From: Hydractinia symbiolongicarpus
Taxonomy: Eukaryota > Cnidaria > Hydrozoa > Anthoathecata > Hydractiniidae
Length of the DNA stretch: 64,000 nucleotides
NCBI RefSeq assembly: GCF_029227915.1
Contig: NC_079882.1
Span: 15,450,501 to 15,514,500, forward strand
Direction: 5' to 3'
This document shows positions 61,681 to 64,000 of the stretch, piece after piece. A model generated the notes under the pieces. It worked only from the letters and a program-made list of their open reading frames with translations. It made no database searches and was not told the DNA's origin. The position numbers were made by a program, and so were the translations under genes. The number at the start of each line of letters is the position of its first letter. Positions within the stretch are counted from its first letter, which is position 1.

Positions 61681-64000
61681 GCCATATTACAGCCTTTATA
61701 GGACTGTGCACGTAGTTAAGAGTGTTGTAAGGCAACGGCGCTAATTGAGACTGGAAGGACTAGGTCAATTGTGACCTGCGCAGACCGGTGAAACCACGTG
61801 ATTAACGTGTGAGGCCTTTATTAGACTGCAAAGGGCCATATTACAGCCTTTATAGGACTGTGCACGTAGTTAAGAGTGTTCTAAAGCAACTTCGCCAATG
61901 AAAATGACTTGGGACGTTGTAGCGCATTGAGACTGTAAGGACTAGGCCAATGGTAACCTACGCAGACAGGTGAAACCACGTGATTTACGTGTGAGGCCTT
62001 TATTACACTGCAAAAGGCCATATTACAGCCTTTATAGGACTGTGCACGTAGTTAAGAGTGTTTTAAAGCAACGGCGCCAATGAAAACGACTTGGGACGTT
62101 GTAGCGCATTGAGACTGTAAGGACTAGGCCAATGGTAACCTACGCAGACAGGTGAAACCACGTGATTTACGTGTGAGGCCTTTATTACACTGCAAAAGGC
62201 CATATTACAGCCTTTATAGGACTGTGCACGTAGTTAAGAGTGTTCTAAGGCAACTTCGCCAATGAAAACGACTTGGGACGTTGTAGTGCATTGAGACTGG
62301 AAGGAATAGTCAAATGGTAACCTGCGCAGGCAGATGGAACCATGTGATTTACGTGTGAGGCCTTTATTCGACTGCAAAAGGCCATATTACAGCCTTTATA
62401 GGACTGTGCACGTAAGAGTTAAGAGTGTTGTAAAGCAATGGCGCTAATGAAAACGACTTGGGACGTTGTAGCGCATTGAGACTGTAAGGACTAGACCAAT
62501 GTTAACCTGCGCAGACAGGTGAAACAACGTGATTTACGTGTGAGGCCTTTATTAGACTGCAAAAGGCCATATTACAGACTTTATGGGACTGTGCACATAG
62601 TTAAGAGTGTTAAAAAGCAACGGCGCCAATGAAAACGACTTGGGACGTTGTAGCGCCTTGAGACTGTAAGGACTAGGCCAATGGTAACCTGCGCAGACAG
62701 GTGAAACCACGTGATTTACGTGTGAGGCCTTTATTAGACTGCAAAAGGCCATATTATAGTTTTTATAGGACTGTGCACGTAGATAAGAGTGTTCTAAGGC
62801 AACTTCGCCAATGAAAACGACTTGGGACGTTGTAGCACATTGAGACTGGAAGGACTAGGCCAATGGAAACCTGCACAGGCAAATGGAATCACGTGATTTA
62901 CGTGTGGGGCCTTTATTAGACTGCAAAAGACCATAATACAGCCTTTATAGGACTAGGACGTAGTTAAGAGTGTTCTAAGGCAACTTCGCTAATGAAAACG
63001 ACTTGGGACGTTGTAGCGCATTGAGATTGGAAGGACTAGGCCAATGGTAACCTGCGCAGACCGGTGAAACCACGTGATTTACGTGTGAGGCCTTTATTAG
63101 ACTGCAAAAGGCCATAATACAGCCTTTATAGGACTAGGACGTAGTTAAGAGTGTTCTAAGGCAACTTCGCTAATGAAAACGACTTGGGACGTTGTAGCGC
63201 ATTGAGACTGGAAGGACTAGGCCAATGGTAACCTGCGCAGACCGGTGAAACCACGTGATTTACGTGTGAGGCCTTTTTTAGACTGCAAAAGGCCATATTA
63301 CAGCCTTTATAGGACTGTGCACGTAGTTAAGAGTGTTGTAAGGCAACGGCGCTAATGAAAACCACTTGGAACGTTGTAGTGCATTGAGACTCGAAGGAAT
63401 GGTCCAATGGTAACCTGCGTAGGCAGATGGAACCACGTGATTTACGTGTGAGGACTTTATTAGACTGCAAAAGGCCATATTACAGCCTTTATAGGACTGT
63501 GCACGTAGTTAAGAGTGTCTTAAGGCAACGGCGCTAATGAAAACGACTTGAGACCTTGTAGCACATTGAGACTGGAAGGACTAAGCCAATGGAAACCTGC
63601 ACAGGCAAATGGAACCACGTGATTTACGTGTGAGGCCTTTATTAGACTGCAAAAGGCCATAATACAGCCTTTATAGGACTGTGGACGTAGTTAAGAGTGT
63701 TCTAAGGCAACTTCGATAATGAAAACGACTTGGGACGTTGTAGCACATTGAGACTGGAAGGACTAGGCCAATGGAAACCCGCATAGGCAAATGGAACAAC
63801 GTGATTTACGTGTGAGGCCTTTATTAGACTGCAAAAGGCCATATTACAGCATTTAAAGGACTGTGCACGTAGTTAAGAGTGTTGTAAGGCAACGGCGCTA
63901 ATGAAAACGACTTGGGACGTTGTAGCGCATTGAGACTGGAAGGACTAGGTCAATGGTGACCTGCGCAGACTAGTGAAACCACGTGATTAACGTGTGAGGC
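61681..64000 (+). repeat. Long-range duplicate of 50.63-52.76 kb
   Basis: Offset 11,055 bp at the 154-bp monomer (61641-61794) and at CTTTATTCGACTGC (62369 versus 51314). The offset becomes 11,237 bp from about 62.75 kb, because one extra monomer (62552-62752) is present here. The match runs to the window end. Confidence 0.87.

Larger units (their letters stand above)
1..64000 (+). repeat. Satellite DNA array, ~182-bp monomer, head-to-tail
   Basis: Every part of the window is a copy of one ~182-bp unit, recognisable by the ordered landmarks CACGTGATTTACGTG, GAGGCCTTTATTAGACTGC, AAAAGGCCATATTACAGCC, TGCACGTAGTTAAGAG, GCTAATGAAAACGACTTGG, CATTGAGACTGGAAGG and CCAATGGTAACCTGCG. All copies have the same orientation. 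The window starts at monomer position 2 and ends near position 21, so the array continues on both sides. Most monomers are exactly 182 bp; others differ by small, recurrent indels. Such arrays are typical of eukaryotic centromeric or pericentromeric heterochromatin, but nothing here proves that location. The family is not one I recognise. Confidence 0.98.

Noticed and set aside
208-63478. More than 100 minus-strand reading frames of about 61-126 codons, mostly 66 codons with near-identical products
   Set aside because: They are the monomer read in one frame. Each is only slightly longer than a monomer, and successive ones overlap by 20 bp in different frames because 182 is not divisible by 3. 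Many need a TTG start (where the monomer has GGCCAAAT rather than GGCCATAT). The ~102-126-codon cases arise where two 1-bp losses make a 180-bp monomer or another indel joins frames. Changes between copies are not biased to silent positions as far as I can see.
1-64000. CRISPR array
   Set aside because: The repeat is regular, but there are no short conserved repeats separated by unique spacers. The full 182 bp is conserved from copy to copy.
1-64000. Tandem gene family, rDNA spacer or transposon-derived array
   Set aside because: I saw no rRNA or tRNA-like sequence, no Pol III A/B boxes, no terminal inverted repeats, no long terminal repeats and no coding domain in any frame.
1-64000. Naming the species or the satellite family
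   Set aside because: Monomer length and GC content fit many plants and animals. I do not recognise the sequence, and a database search would be needed.

Overview
The whole 64-kb window is one uninterrupted satellite DNA array. A monomer of about 182 bp repeats head to tail, always in the same orientation, roughly 350 times from the first base to the last. I found no unique sequence, transposon, RNA gene, N-gap, inversion or credible protein-coding gene. This is eukaryotic tandem-repeat heterochromatin. A monomer near nucleosome-plus-linker length with multi-level higher-order repeats (HORs) is typical of centromeric or pericentromeric satellites, but the sequence alone does not prove that location. 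I do not recognise the satellite family and cannot name the species or decide between plant and animal.

The monomer (reference copy 49496-49677, numbered from the C of CACGTG) is about 47% GC and has 9 CpGs in its consensus, close to the number expected by chance. Three short inverted repeats cluster across the monomer boundary: ACCTG/CAGGT at 162-177, CACGT/ACGTG at 1-15, and GGCCTTT/AAAGGCC at 19-43. A degenerate 15-bp direct repeat (13/15 identical) lies at 20-34 and 52-66.

Layout. At 1-14 kb the array is the most divergent and indel-rich, a mosaic with short HORs (906 bp, 5-mer; 1090 bp, 6-mer) and displaced block duplications. At 14-24.5 kb there are 7/8-mer (1274/1455 bp), 12-mer-offset (2184 bp), 3-mer (546 bp) and 4-mer (728 bp) periodicities. 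At 24.5-33 kb there is a 14-mer HOR of 2547/2548 bp, with a third copy expanded to 15 monomers (2730 bp). At 33.3-35.9 kb a 1269-bp 7-mer is duplicated. At 35.6-44.9 kb lies the largest HOR, about 20 monomers (3634 bp, 3419 bp and a partial third copy), whose copies differ by identifiable whole-monomer and partial-monomer events. At 45-47.9 kb an 817-bp unit carries an 86-bp truncated monomer. At 47.8-57.5 kb a 1277-bp 7-mer occurs once at a distance and twice in tandem, the tandem pair appearing identical by eye. At 57.6-61.1 kb there is a 10-mer of 1820/1821 bp. At 61.7-64 kb a block repeats 50.6-52.8 kb at an offset of 11,055-11,237 bp.

No genes act together here. What the window records is array evolution: unequal exchange, monomer gain and loss, and a small set of marked deletion/insertion monomers copied along with their HORs. 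All open reading frames of about 66 codons on the minus strand are by-products of the repeat.
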